Source of the DNA: JAYEKL01 sp034660995 | Lineage (GTDB): Bacteria > Patescibacteriota > Minisyncoccia > JAHIHE01 > JAGLIN01 | NCBI GenBank assembly: GCA_034660995.1 | Contig: JAYEKL010000015.1 | Location: 1-23,037, forward strand | Direction: 5' to 3' | DNA: 23,037 nucleotides | In this document: one piece after another, positions 15,340 through 22,984 of the stretch | Position numbering within the stretch: the stretch's first letter is position 1 | Layout of the letters: the number at the start of each line of letters is the position of its first letter | Position numbers and translations under genes: made by a program | The notes under the pieces: generated by a model | What the model was told of the DNA's origin: nothing | What the model saw: only the letters and a program-made list of their open reading frames with translations | Databases searched by the model: none

Positions 15340-16767
15340 TTATTCTCTTTTACAAAATCGTTTTGCTTTTTTGACAACTTCCATTGTCTTTGTTTCGGCT
15401 CTGCCTATATATTTACATGGACTATGCAAAAGATCAAACATTTCCTCTGGTATTTGCGATATGACCTTACTAATATCTTGATCTTCCAACGAAAGTTTTA
15501 TTAATTCTTCCGTTAAAGATCTGTCCGAAGACTTAGCTCTTGGAATTAAAGTATGATTCACAAGATCGTGCGCGTCCCCTTCATATCCATATAGCTGTAA
15601 AATAAGATATAGCGGTTCAGCCATTATAGATTTTTCTGAGTGATCAAAGTTTTTCTCAAGAGCAATTGTGTCAACAATCATATTTGGAATAACTCTATCC
15701 ATTCTCTCAAGCTGATGTTGAAGCATAACTACAATTGTCGGAAACTCTCTCATCACAGAACTTCCTACTAAATCTCTTTGATGCTCTGATATTAAGCAAG
15801 AAAGAACTTTCAAATATTCAGCCTTTACAATTTCAAATAATCCCTCCGTATTCTCAAATGAAATTGGATTTCTCTTTTGGGCCATAGTTGAAGAGCCAAC
15901 TTGTTTGAGAGCAAACTTTTCTGCAATTTCAGAAATTTCAGTTCGTTGCAAATGTCGACAATCCCTTCCGAATTGCGCAAGATTACCAGACATAAGAAGA
16001 TGCTCATGCAAAAATCTTGCTAAGTGATTTGGCTGAAGTATTTGAGTAGAAATTGTACCCGGATTCAGATCAAGTTTTGACATCACAGATTGCTCAAATG
16101 TGATATTAAAAAGTTCTTGCGACTTCTCATCAAGTCCCAAAGCAACCTGAGCATTATAGGCTCCTACGGCACCACTAAACTTTCCAACAAGCTTGCTTTC
16201 TGCTTCTTTGAGCTCCTGAGCTGAATCTACGAATCTATTCAACAGTGTTGCCAGCCAAAAACCAACTGTGATTGGCAAAGCATGTTGTCCATGAGTTCTT
16301 CCAATCTGAACTACAGAAGCAAATCCTTCTGCCTTAGCACTTAAATTTTTGATTAGATTAACGAGGGTGGGGAGAGTCACTTCCCTAAATGCTCTTTTAT
16401 AGGCAATAATTCTAGCATTTTCAATCACGTCATAGCTTGTTGCGCTATAATGAACCCATTTTCTCAATGGTTCTGGCATATTCTCCTGCATCAATTGAAC
16501 CAGTGCTCTGATATCGTGCTTAGTAATCTTTTCACGCTCATCAAGTACGGTTGTGGTGATGATTGATGTTAACAACTCTTTTAACTCGTATGTTAACAAT
16601 TTTGCCTCTTTTTCTGGAATCACTTTGATATCTGCAAGAGATTCAAGTAAAGCCCATTCAACCTCAATCAAGAATCTGGCAAGATTATCATATCCAAAAT
16701 ATGGAATTAGTGATTTCGGCTGATATCGAGGGTTCCCAGGCATTTCAAGTCTTAATATTCTTGACAA
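15340..16767 (-). CDS. purB: Adenylosuccinate lyase
   Basis: A 475-residue member of the aspartase/fumarase superfamily. Superfamily regions are seen in order: KHDIRALV (His84), YSATSYD (about 108-113), IGRTHGQHALP (His159, His162) and the signature GSSTMAQKRNP (291-301), whose serine loop carries the catalytic base. This set points to PurB, which releases fumarate from adenylosuccinate to give AMP and also acts on SAICAR in purine synthesis. No other purine gene is in the window, so a salvage role with PurA elsewhere is possible. The start is TTG at 16767, preceded by AAAAGGAGATGAT; the first ATG comes eight codons later with no SD. It is somewhat longer than typical bacterial PurB (430-460). 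A different lyase of the same superfamily cannot be fully excluded. Confidence 0.88.
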   Translation of the reverse strand: MSRILRLEMPGNPRYQPKSLIPYFGYDNLARFLIEVEWALLESLADIKVIPEKEAKLLTYELKELLTSIITTTVLDEREKITKHDIRALVQLMQENMPEPLRKWVHYSATSYDVIENARIIAYKRAFREVTLPTLVNLIKNLSAKAEGFASVVQIGRTHGQHALPITVGFWLATLLNRFVDSAQELKEAESKLVGKFSGAVGAYNAQVALGLDEKSQELFNITFEQSVMSKLDLNPGTISTQILQPNHLARFLHEHLLMSGNLAQFGRDCRHLQRTEISEIAEKFALKQVGSSTMAQKRNPISFENTEGLFEIVKAEYLKVLSCLISEHQRDLVGSSVMREFPTIVVMLQHQLERMDRVIPNMIVDTIALEKNFDHSEKSIMAEPLYLILQLYGYEGDAHDLVNHTLIPRAKSSDRSLTEELIKLSLEDQDISKVISQIPEEMFDLLHSPCKYIGRAETKTMEVVKKAKRFCKRE

Positions 16768-16808
16768 TAGTTATCATCTCCTTTTATACATTGTGTAAAG
16801 AACATCAT
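16752..16808 (-). CDS. Possible 18-residue leader peptide overlapping purB
   Basis: AGGAGG (16819-16824) precedes ATG-ATG at 16808 by 10 bases. The frame reads MMFFTQCIKGDDNYCQEY and stops 16 bases inside purB, in another frame. The purB SD and TTG start lie within it, so translation of the two could be coupled. It may equally be chance; the spacing is a little long. Confidence 0.3.
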   Translation of the reverse strand: MMFFTQCIKGDDNYCQEY

Positions 16809-16830
16809 TTTTAATATTCCTCCTGCTGAA

Positions 16831-16858
16831 ATACTAACAAAAACTTTATTTTTGTCAA
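16831..16858 (-). promoter_or_regulatory. Promoter of purB
   Basis: On minus, a perfect -35 TTGACA (16853-16858), a 16-base spacer and TAGTAT (16831-16836). The RNA would start near 16824, so the AGGAGG of the leader ORF lies almost at the 5' end. Confidence 0.6.
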
Positions 16859-16963
16859 TAAAAACAAAAAAGCACAGCAGCCCTGAATACTCAGGATTAC
16901 CATACTGTTTGTATATGGAATAAGAACTAACAAAAATTTCATTTTTATTACTAGATCATAAAT

Positions 16964-16994
16964 AAAAAAACAGACACAAAAAGCCTGTTTTTTT
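16964..16994 (-). terminator. Terminator of the 812-aa surface-protein gene
   Basis: A-rich/T-rich arms AAAAAACAG (16965-16973) and CTGTTTTTT (16985-16993) extended by A/T runs on both sides. It lies just past the stop codon at 17009 and could act in both directions. A small hairpin CCTGA-ATAC-TCAGG (16882-16895) lies further upstream. Confidence 0.7.
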
Positions 16995-17008
16995 ATTTCA
17001 AATATTTA

Positions 17009-19447
17009 CTACTCAATAACCCCAGCATCTACATAAGCATTAATGTCTATATCATTTGAGGGCGCAATCTTATTCCAGTCAAATTTGTTTCTATTGAAAG
17101 CTTCCGCAGATTTTATCCATCTTTTTTGGTTGCCTTCAATTTTATATACTTTACATCCTTTACTGTCTTTGATAAGATCTACTGTTTCAAGAGAGCTTAA
17201 AACTTCAGAATCAACTTCAACTACATCTTGATATTTATTATTATATGAATTAAACACTTCTGTTGTTAAGATATGTTTCTTCATTCCAGAATTTGTAACA
17301 TAAAATATCCTGTCATCTCCTTTTGCCTTGATAAGCTTCAATCTTGGATACTTTTCTAATTCTAGGGAATTGACATTGTTTATTTCATCCCATTTAAGAC
17401 CTTGTGCGTTAAATACAGAAACAGTTGGGATCCAAAGTCTTTTTCCGCTTATAATTCTATATACACGATTTTGATCAAATGACTTTAAAATATCTGTTCT
17501 TCTGCCTATTTCAATATAATTAGAATATTTGTTTATTATTTCAGAAGAAACTGTCCTCACATTTGACCAGCTATATCCTTTTTCCCGAAACTCTTCAGCT
17601 GTTTCAACCCATTTCTTTTTGCCAAATATTATAACAAATATTTTGGGATCATTTTCTCCTTTTACAAGATCTCCATTTTGTAAAATTATTTCTGGGGTGT
17701 CTTCTTCTGTATAATAAATCGAAAGATGATCAATCTGAGGAGATACTTTTTTATCATTAGTTGTTAAGACGGCTTTCCAGCGCAAATCATTACCAGTACT
17801 TCCAAATGTAAATTTAGTAGAAGTATTATTAGAATCAACAAAAATTTCCTCCCACATATTTCCTCCATTATTTGTAATATAATACTTAACTGAAGTGCTA
17901 CTTGGCACTTGATGCCTGACCATTATATAAGCATCTAATATATTTTTAGTGCTTGTGTTTACATTTGTAGACTGGACAACTCCAGAGACATTATAAGAGG
18001 ATGGTTTACTCAAAAAAGACTCAGTAACTTCGTATAGTTTTGGATCACTTTGAGTTCCTCCACCCATCATAAGCATATTACCGAAATCATAAAAAAGAGT
18101 AGCGGAACTTATTGCGTAAATTGGAACATTTATGCTTAAAGCATCTTTCACATCAACCATATTTTTCCCATCAAATCTGAGAATATGCCCAGAAGTACCT
18201 TTGTTAATAATAAACCAAACTTTTCCGGCTACATCTATATCTGGGATAAATGATTCAAAGGAAGAATAAAATTTACCTATCTTTGCAGAAAAATCATTAA
18301 ATTTATTTCCGTCATAAGCATACATTTTTATCGGACTTCCCTCTTTTATAATAAGCCATTTATTTAAATATTTATTCAATGACATATCAAATGCGCCTGC
18401 ACGCGATGAAACAAACATTTCATCTGTCGTAATTCTAGAAAATATTGAATCTTGATATTTATAAATTACTCCAGTATATTTAGATGACTGCGAAGAATAT
18501 ATTGTACCTGCTATTAACCAATATTCTCCACTCCAACCAATTTTGCTATCATCTAACGTATTAAAATCAATTTTACTACTTAAATCAACAAATGATTTTC
18601 CATTATAACTAACCAATTTCCCCTTTCCTCCAATAATAAGACATTCTGTCTCGGAACATGATATGTCATTTATAGTTTGAAAACCAAATTTTGAAATTTC
18701 AGAAGACAGATCATCAGTTTCAATATTAATTATTCCGTCTTTTGTATATGAAATGGCTTTCAATTTATTAAGCCTAGCAACTTTATTACTTTGACTTCTG
18801 TTACTATTATCTCCACCAACCAAAAGATAAACATGCGTGTCATCATTTCCAGCTTGAGCTATAGTAGCATCTTCATCTAAATCTTTATTTGCTTCTTGCA
18901 CATAGCTATAAACATCTCCGCAATAAGAAAGTGCCATAGTTTTAATTTCTACACCAGAGAAATTAATTAGTTTATTTGAAATATCCTGTCTTTTAGAATT
19001 TTCAGAAATAACAATCGGAATATTTAGTGATAAGTTTTTGCTTCCAACAATTGGAAAAACATTACCAAAAATATTATCATTAGAAAAAGTTGTGACTGGT
19101 CCCGTAAAATTATTTAAACTAGAAGACTTATCAATAATTTTATAAGAATAATCATAACTAGCGCCAACAGATGGATTAAGCTCAACCTTCCCATCTGCCC
19201 AATTTGCAGTTGTCTTGCCTGCATCCTTATTTGTATTAGAACTGAAATTTTCTGACTTATACTTATTATAATCAGAATAACTTCCATGATTAGACCAGGC
19301 AGAAACAACAACTCCCCTACTTTCATTATTTTGCATATTAATTTGGTTTGAATGTGCGACTATTACATTAAGATTATCTGCTATTACTATTTGAGCAATA
19401 AATAAAAATAACATAACAACAATAGATTTTTTTATTATTTGATTCAT
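17009..19447 (-). CDS. Large secreted protein with four C-terminal ~55-residue repeats
   Basis: An 812-residue protein with a typical signal peptide (MNQIIKKS, then a hydrophobic core to about residue 23, cleavage plausible near ADN). Residues about 190-500 contain repeated short strands with the rhythm of a beta-propeller (YVYLLVGGDN-like, CLIIGGKGKLV, YWLIAGTIY, KWLIIKEGS, MLMMGGG); this fold assignment is inference. Residues about 500-585 look like a beta-sandwich. From about 596 to the end come four repeats with the pattern KIFVI..GKKKWV.TAEEF...GYSW..V, then RVYRI, RIFYV and KVYKI versions. A relative of this unit occurs in the DUF285 surface protein at 5360-7334. There is no LPxTG motif or C-terminal membrane segment, so the repeats may attach the protein to the surface. 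No SD is obvious at the ATG. Confidence 0.85.
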   Translation of the reverse strand: MNQIIKKSIVVMLFLFIAQIVIADNLNVIVAHSNQINMQNNESRGVVVSAWSNHGSYSDYNKYKSENFSSNTNKDAGKTTANWADGKVELNPSVGASYDYSYKIIDKSSSLNNFTGPVTTFSNDNIFGNVFPIVGSKNLSLNIPIVISENSKRQDISNKLINFSGVEIKTMALSYCGDVYSYVQEANKDLDEDATIAQAGNDDTHVYLLVGGDNSNRSQSNKVARLNKLKAISYTKDGIINIETDDLSSEISKFGFQTINDISCSETECLIIGGKGKLVSYNGKSFVDLSSKIDFNTLDDSKIGWSGEYWLIAGTIYSSQSSKYTGVIYKYQDSIFSRITTDEMFVSSRAGAFDMSLNKYLNKWLIIKEGSPIKMYAYDGNKFNDFSAKIGKFYSSFESFIPDIDVAGKVWFIINKGTSGHILRFDGKNMVDVKDALSINVPIYAISSATLFYDFGNMLMMGGGTQSDPKLYEVTESFLSKPSSYNVSGVVQSTNVNTSTKNILDAYIMVRHQVPSSTSVKYYITNNGGNMWEEIFVDSNNTSTKFTFGSTGNDLRWKAVLTTNDKKVSPQIDHLSIYYTEEDTPEIILQNGDLVKGENDPKIFVIIFGKKKWVETAEEFREKGYSWSNVRTVSSEIINKYSNYIEIGRRTDILKSFDQNRVYRIISGKRLWIPTVSVFNAQGLKWDEINNVNSLELEKYPRLKLIKAKGDDRIFYVTNSGMKKHILTTEVFNSYNNKYQDVVEVDSEVLSSLETVDLIKDSKGCKVYKIEGNQKRWIKSAEAFNRNKFDWNKIAPSNDIDINAYVDAGVIE

Positions 19448-19473
19448 TTTTATTTCTTAATAATTAAATATAT

Positions 19474-19498
19474 AAAAAGGCGTCTCGAAAAGATCACC
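19474..19498 (-). promoter_or_regulatory. Possible attenuator hairpin in the leader of the 812-aa gene
   Basis: On minus, GGTG (19495-19498), a bulged A and TCT pair with AGA and CGCC (19479-19482), followed by TTTTT. This is a terminator-like hairpin within the predicted 5' leader, about 30 bases before the start codon. A second hairpin, TTGATTA/TAATCAA (19508-19528), lies upstream of it. It may regulate expression or be a chance fold. Confidence 0.35.
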
Positions 19499-19552
19499 CC
19501 CTACTTCTTGATTACCTTAAATAATCAAAATATATTTACCTCATACACTTTT

Positions 19553-19581
19553 AGTATACACTATTATTCCGTTTTAGTCAA
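19553..19581 (-). promoter_or_regulatory. Promoter of the 812-aa surface-protein gene
   Basis: On minus, TTGACT (19576-19581), a 17-base spacer and TATACT (19553-19558), near consensus. The leader would be about 100 bases. It ends 13 bases from the left end of the insertion sequence. Confidence 0.7.
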
Positions 19582-19634
19582 TGTCTAGTCTTGTCCAATG
19601 CAAGATGATACCCAAATGCTCTGCCATTCTAATA

Positions 19635-19662
19635 CAAGATGAGTCCCAAAGGACTCATCTTG
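19635..19662 (+). repeat. Perfect hairpin inside the left end of the insertion sequence
   Basis: A 12-base stem (19635-19646 with 19651-19662) and loop CAAA. Its left half, AAGATGAGTCCCAAAG, is a near copy of the terminal repeat core AAGATGATACCCAAAT, so it looks like a subterminal transposase-binding site or a barrier to incoming transcription or translation. Confidence 0.75.
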
Positions 19663-19673
19663 CTAAAAGGTAG

Positions 19674-20085
19674 ATGAGAATTCATAATAGATTTATGAGA
19701 ATCATTATGAAACATCTACCTATTGGCAGTATAAGCCAAATTGATAAATTTCTCAAGGACAATCAAGGAATGGAATTAGAAATTATAACCGTGAAAGAAA
19801 AGTATAAATTTATTAAAGCTGTCCTTCTAAAAAACAGATACAGGAATTTATCCAAGAAAGATAAGCATCTTGTTTTGAAATATTTGAAATTCCTTACCGG
19901 ATATTCCAAGGGGCATTTAAAAAAAATTAATCAGGAAATGGAAGAGAGGATTATTGTTTTACAATCCAACAAGAAACAGAAATAAATTTAGTTTTAAATA
20001 TCAACCAGCTGATATCGCTCTTTTAATTAAAACCGACCTTGCTCATAATCATCTGAGCGGACCTGCTACCAAGAGAATAATGAAG
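19674..20085 (+). pseudogene. N-terminal part of the transposase, frameshifted
   Basis: The N-terminal DNA-binding region starts near 19674-19710 (MKHLPIGSISQIDKF) and continues LSKKDKHLVLKYLKFLTGYSKGHLKK, a helix-turn-helix-like pattern. At an A8 run (19919-19926) the reading moves by one base: the first frame ends at 19985, while the next frame gives the sensible continuation LIRKWKRGLLFYNPTR and then DLAHNHLSGPATKRIMK. Seven As would keep one frame. This could be decay, a sequence error, or slippage on A8 of the kind some insertion sequences exploit. The reading is cut at 20086 by the palindromic insertion. Confidence 0.75.
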
Positions 20086-20171
20086 CTCCCCGCCGCAAGC
20101 GAACGGGGTATCTTTGTTAGAATTATAAAGATACGCCCCAAGGGGCGGGGAATTATACCCGGAAGAGATTA
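20086..20171. mobile_element. Palindromic element inserted in the transposase
   Basis: About 86 bases of G+C-rich palindrome interrupt the transposase frame. CCCCGCC (20088-20094) pairs with GGCGGGG (20144-20150) and GTATCTTT (20108-20115) pairs with AAAGATAC (20127-20134). Short side hairpins occur at CGCAAGCG and CCCCAAGGGG. Removing 20086-20171 joins TKRIM-K to KREFEIFKK without a shift, which is the best evidence that it is an insertion. It resembles small non-coding REP/MITE-like elements. Confidence 0.72.
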
Positions 20172-21023
20172 AAAAGAGAATTTGAGATATTTAAGAAAAC
20201 TGAATATGAAACCATTTCTAAAATATCTGTCGCGCATATTTATAACTTGAGAAATAATAATTTGCAGTATGGATCTTCTCAAGCTAAATTTTTTAAACGA
20301 ACGCAAGCGACGCAAGTCAATATCGGTATTAGAAGGAAACCTGAACCAAACGGCAAACCGGGATATTTGCGCGTAGATACGGTGCATCAGGGCGATTTAA
20401 ACGGTGAGAAAGGAGTTTACCACATCAATTTGGTGGACGAAATCACTCAATTTGAGATGATTGCGACAATCTCCCAAATCTGTGAATCGCATTTAAGACC
20501 AGTCGTAGAAGAAATCTTGAAGCTATTTCCTTTCGCTATTTATGAATTTCACGCTGATAACGGAAGCGAATATATTAATTATGCGGTAGCAAAAATGCTG
20601 AATAAATTACACATTGAACTTTCCAAATCCAGATCAAGACATTCCAACGACAACGCTTTAGTGGAATCAAAGAACGGAAGTGTCATCCGAAAATTCTACG
20701 GACGAAATTTCATTAATCAAAAATACGCGGGATTGATAAATGATTTTAACAAAGAACATCTGAATGTTTATCTCAACTATCATCGCCCCTGCGGATTCGC
20801 GGAAAATATAATTGACTCAAGGGGAAAAACGAAGAAGAAATACAACCAATGGACAATCCCTTACGAAAGATTAAAATCTTTAAAAAACGCCAAGCAATAT
20901 TTAAAACCGGAATTCAGTTTTGACGAATTAGATAAAATAGCTTACGCTAAAAGCGACAATGATTTCGCTGAAGAAATGATGAAAGGAAAAAAGAAATTAT
21001 TTAAGAAAATTAAGAGATTTTAA
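20172..21023 (+). pseudogene. Catalytic part of the DD35E transposase
   Basis: Coding resumes with KREFEIFKKTEYETISKISV at 20172. An open frame from a TTG at 20247 gives 258 residues, but that TTG is internal to the family and not the original start. The integrase core is complete: LRVDTVHQGD (Asp44), HADNGSEY (Asp104) and NDNALVESKNG (Glu140), numbered from 20247, with exactly 35 residues between the last two (DD35E). The C-terminal part has LNYHRPCGF. The active site is intact, so the protein could act only if the N-terminal DNA-binding part were supplied. Numbering starts at the TTG for convenience. Confidence 0.85.
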
Positions 21024-21511
21024 TTATATTTTAAGAAATTAATTGTAATAAATCTATTCTGATATCTTTATCTATTTGGGTATCATCTTAGGATTGGAAA
21101 ATACTGTGGAGGGTTGGGAATTAGCAGGGTTGGGAATTAGGAATTGGGAGTTAGGAATATGTAGATGTCATATAAAGGAAACAGGGATATTCTGAATGCG
21201 TAGATGTCATCTCGACTGGAGCGATAGCGAAATGGAGAGATCTATGAACTAATTAAATCTCACTTTAACCTTTCTTTTTTCCGGCATTGTATAGCTTACA
21301 GATTTCTCACCCTACCGGGATTCGAAATGACAACTATGCGTAGCTGTCATTCTGAATTTAGTTCAGAATCTACGGTATATTAAACCAAAACCAACCTACA
21401 AATCACAGACTAAGTGTAGCAATCAAAAGATCCTGAATCCGCCAGTTAGCGGATTAAAAAGACAGGGAAATTTAAAATAATACCACTATATAAACATAAA
21501 TTTAAAAGCAA
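21024..21511. other. Non-coding spacer rich in short repeats
   Basis: No gene is visible. It contains the right end of the insertion sequence (to 21098), a 14-base direct repeat GGGTTGGGAATTAG at 21111-21124 and 21127-21140, TGTCAT-associated palindromes (about 21186-21243, 21316-21338 and 21346-21373), and hairpin AATCCGC/GCGGATT (21436-21455). The last could weakly end the helicase transcript but lacks a good T-run. Confidence 0.65.
21316..21338 (-). repeat. 23-bp dispersed repeat, copy B
   Basis: Exact reverse complement of 1840-1862. It lies 19 kb away in another spacer of similar texture, next to further TGTCAT-type hairpins. Confidence 0.8.
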
Positions 21512-22813
21512 TTACCACTTTTTGTGTTTAAAGCCAGATCTTTTTCTTTGACTAGCAGAATTATTTGATGAACGAGTTCTGAATCTTTTATTATTTTTAT
21601 TTCGGCTAGAATAGTTTCGTTTGCCTTGGCTGTTATTAGCTTTATAACTAAAATTTTGCCTTTGCTCACTCTTCGGCAAATTCGGCAAGTTAGAAATTGG
21701 CAGTTGCTTTTTAATTAAACGTTCAATTGTTTTTATATCATATCTTTGATTTGGCATTGCGAATGAAATTGCATGTCCAGAATGTCCAGCTCGCCCCGTT
21801 CTTCCAATTCTATGTACATAATCTTCAGCATTATCAGGCATATCAAAATTTATAATAAGCTCAATATTATTTACATCTATACCACGCGCAGCAACATCTG
21901 TCGCAACTAAAAACTGATAAACTCCTTTCTTAAACCCAGAAAGAGCTTTTAGACGTTGATTAAGACTTCTATCTGAATGAATTTCAGAAGATGTATGACC
22001 CATTTTTCTAATAGCATAAGCAATTTTTTTTGCGCCAAATTTTGTTCTGGAAAATATAAGCGTACTCCCTTTTTGTTCTCCAATAATAGACTCCAGCAAT
22101 GCCATCTTTGATTCCCTTTTAACAATAAATATTTCATGCGTAACATTTTCCGCAGCAGACCCAGAAGGCGCTACCTCAATTCGTACAGGAAGTTTCATAT
22201 ACGTTTTAGCGATTTGAATAATATTAGAAGGCATAGTTGCCGAAAATAACATAGTTTGCCTTTCTCTTGGAACGTTTGATAATATTTTTTTTATTTGCGG
22301 AGCAAAACCCATATCCAACATTCGATCTGCTTCATCAAGCACTAGAATTGAAGTTTTGGATAAATTTATTGTCTTTCTTTCAAGATGATCAACAAGCCTT
22401 CCTGGTGTAACAATTATTATATCAGGTTTTGAACGCAAAAGATTAATTTGACGATTTATATTCTGTCCTCCAATTAAAACTGCTGTTCTGATATTCAGAC
22501 TTTTACCAATTTTATTTATTGTTTCATCTACCTGCAAAGCTAACTCCCTAGTTGGAAGAACGACAAGACCATTACCGCCAGATATCAATAATTTTTGGAC
22601 CATGGGTACGCCAAAAGCCAAGGTTTTACCCGTACCAGTTTGAGCAATCCCCATAATGTCCTTCCCTTTTAACACAGTCGGAATAGACTGATGTTGAATA
22701 GGAGTAGGAGTTTTAAAATGTAAACGGTCTAAAATTTTTAAAATTTTAGGCGCTATTCCAAGACTACCGAATGTTATTTGTGTCATAATAGTAATAAAAA
22801 AATTCTGACTCAT
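21512..22813 (-). CDS. DEAD-box ATP-dependent RNA helicase (RhlE/DeaD-like)
   Basis: A 433-residue helicase with all core motifs in order: Q-motif TPTPIQ (Phe15 upstream, Gln40), AQTGTGKT (57-64), PTRELA, TPGR, DEAD (160-163), SAT (191-193), LIFSRT, VATDVAARGID and HRIGRTGRAG. It unwinds short RNA duplexes using ATP, typically in ribosome assembly or RNA decay. The C-terminal 60 or so residues are rich in Lys, Arg, Ser and Asn (FKHKKW end), the usual RNA-binding tail. The start could be ATG 22813 or the ATG ten codons later (MTQITFGSLGI), which fits family starts better; neither has an SD. RhlE is the closest type by length and tail, but the exact paralogue is uncertain. Confidence 0.94.
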   Translation of the reverse strand: MSQNFFITIMTQITFGSLGIAPKILKILDRLHFKTPTPIQHQSIPTVLKGKDIMGIAQTGTGKTLAFGVPMVQKLLISGGNGLVVLPTRELALQVDETINKIGKSLNIRTAVLIGGQNINRQINLLRSKPDIIIVTPGRLVDHLERKTINLSKTSILVLDEADRMLDMGFAPQIKKILSNVPRERQTMLFSATMPSNIIQIAKTYMKLPVRIEVAPSGSAAENVTHEIFIVKRESKMALLESIIGEQKGSTLIFSRTKFGAKKIAYAIRKMGHTSSEIHSDRSLNQRLKALSGFKKGVYQFLVATDVAARGIDVNNIELIINFDMPDNAEDYVHRIGRTGRAGHSGHAISFAMPNQRYDIKTIERLIKKQLPISNLPNLPKSEQRQNFSYKANNSQGKRNYSSRNKNNKRFRTRSSNNSASQRKRSGFKHKKW

Positions 22814-22872
22814 AAATTTTAAAGTCAGATATATATAGACTTGTAATGAATGAATCTATTAATTAATGGCTA

Positions 22873-22900
22873 ACTATAACATAACTGAATATTTTGTCAA
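22873..22900 (-). promoter_or_regulatory. Promoter of the helicase gene
   Basis: On minus, a perfect -35 TTGACA (22895-22900), a 16-base spacer and TATAGT (22873-22878, 5 of 6). It starts 13 bases after the large inverted repeat ends and gives a leader of roughly 55 bases. Confidence 0.7.
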
Positions 22901-22913
22901 GATAAGAAAAAAG

Positions 22914-22984
22914 AAAAAAGATAATTTAAATAGAGGCTTAGCCTCCAAACTGGAGGCTAAGCCTCTATTTAAATTATCTTTTTT
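22914..22984. terminator. Perfect 34-bp inverted repeat, likely bidirectional terminator
   Basis: 22914-22947 is the exact reverse complement of 22951-22984, with only three bases between. The G+C-rich core near the loop ends in A/T runs, giving T-tails on both strands. The core also holds smaller palindromes (GAGGC-TTA-GCCTC). It can stop any transcript entering from the right edge before the helicase promoter. The stem is far longer than a usual terminator. Confidence 0.75.

Larger units (their letters stand above)
19594..21098 (+). mobile_element. Decayed insertion sequence with rve-type DD35E transposase
   Basis: Imperfect terminal inverted repeats are at 19594-19617 and 21074-21098. Each contains AAGATGATACCCAAAT (exact on the facing strands) and ends TCCAAT, with a one-base length difference. 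Between them is one broken transposase in plus orientation. I saw no clear target-site duplication. The family is not certain: the catalytic domain is the retroviral-integrase type shared by IS3, IS481 and relatives. The element is about 1.5 kb and probably not self-mobile. Confidence 0.82.
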
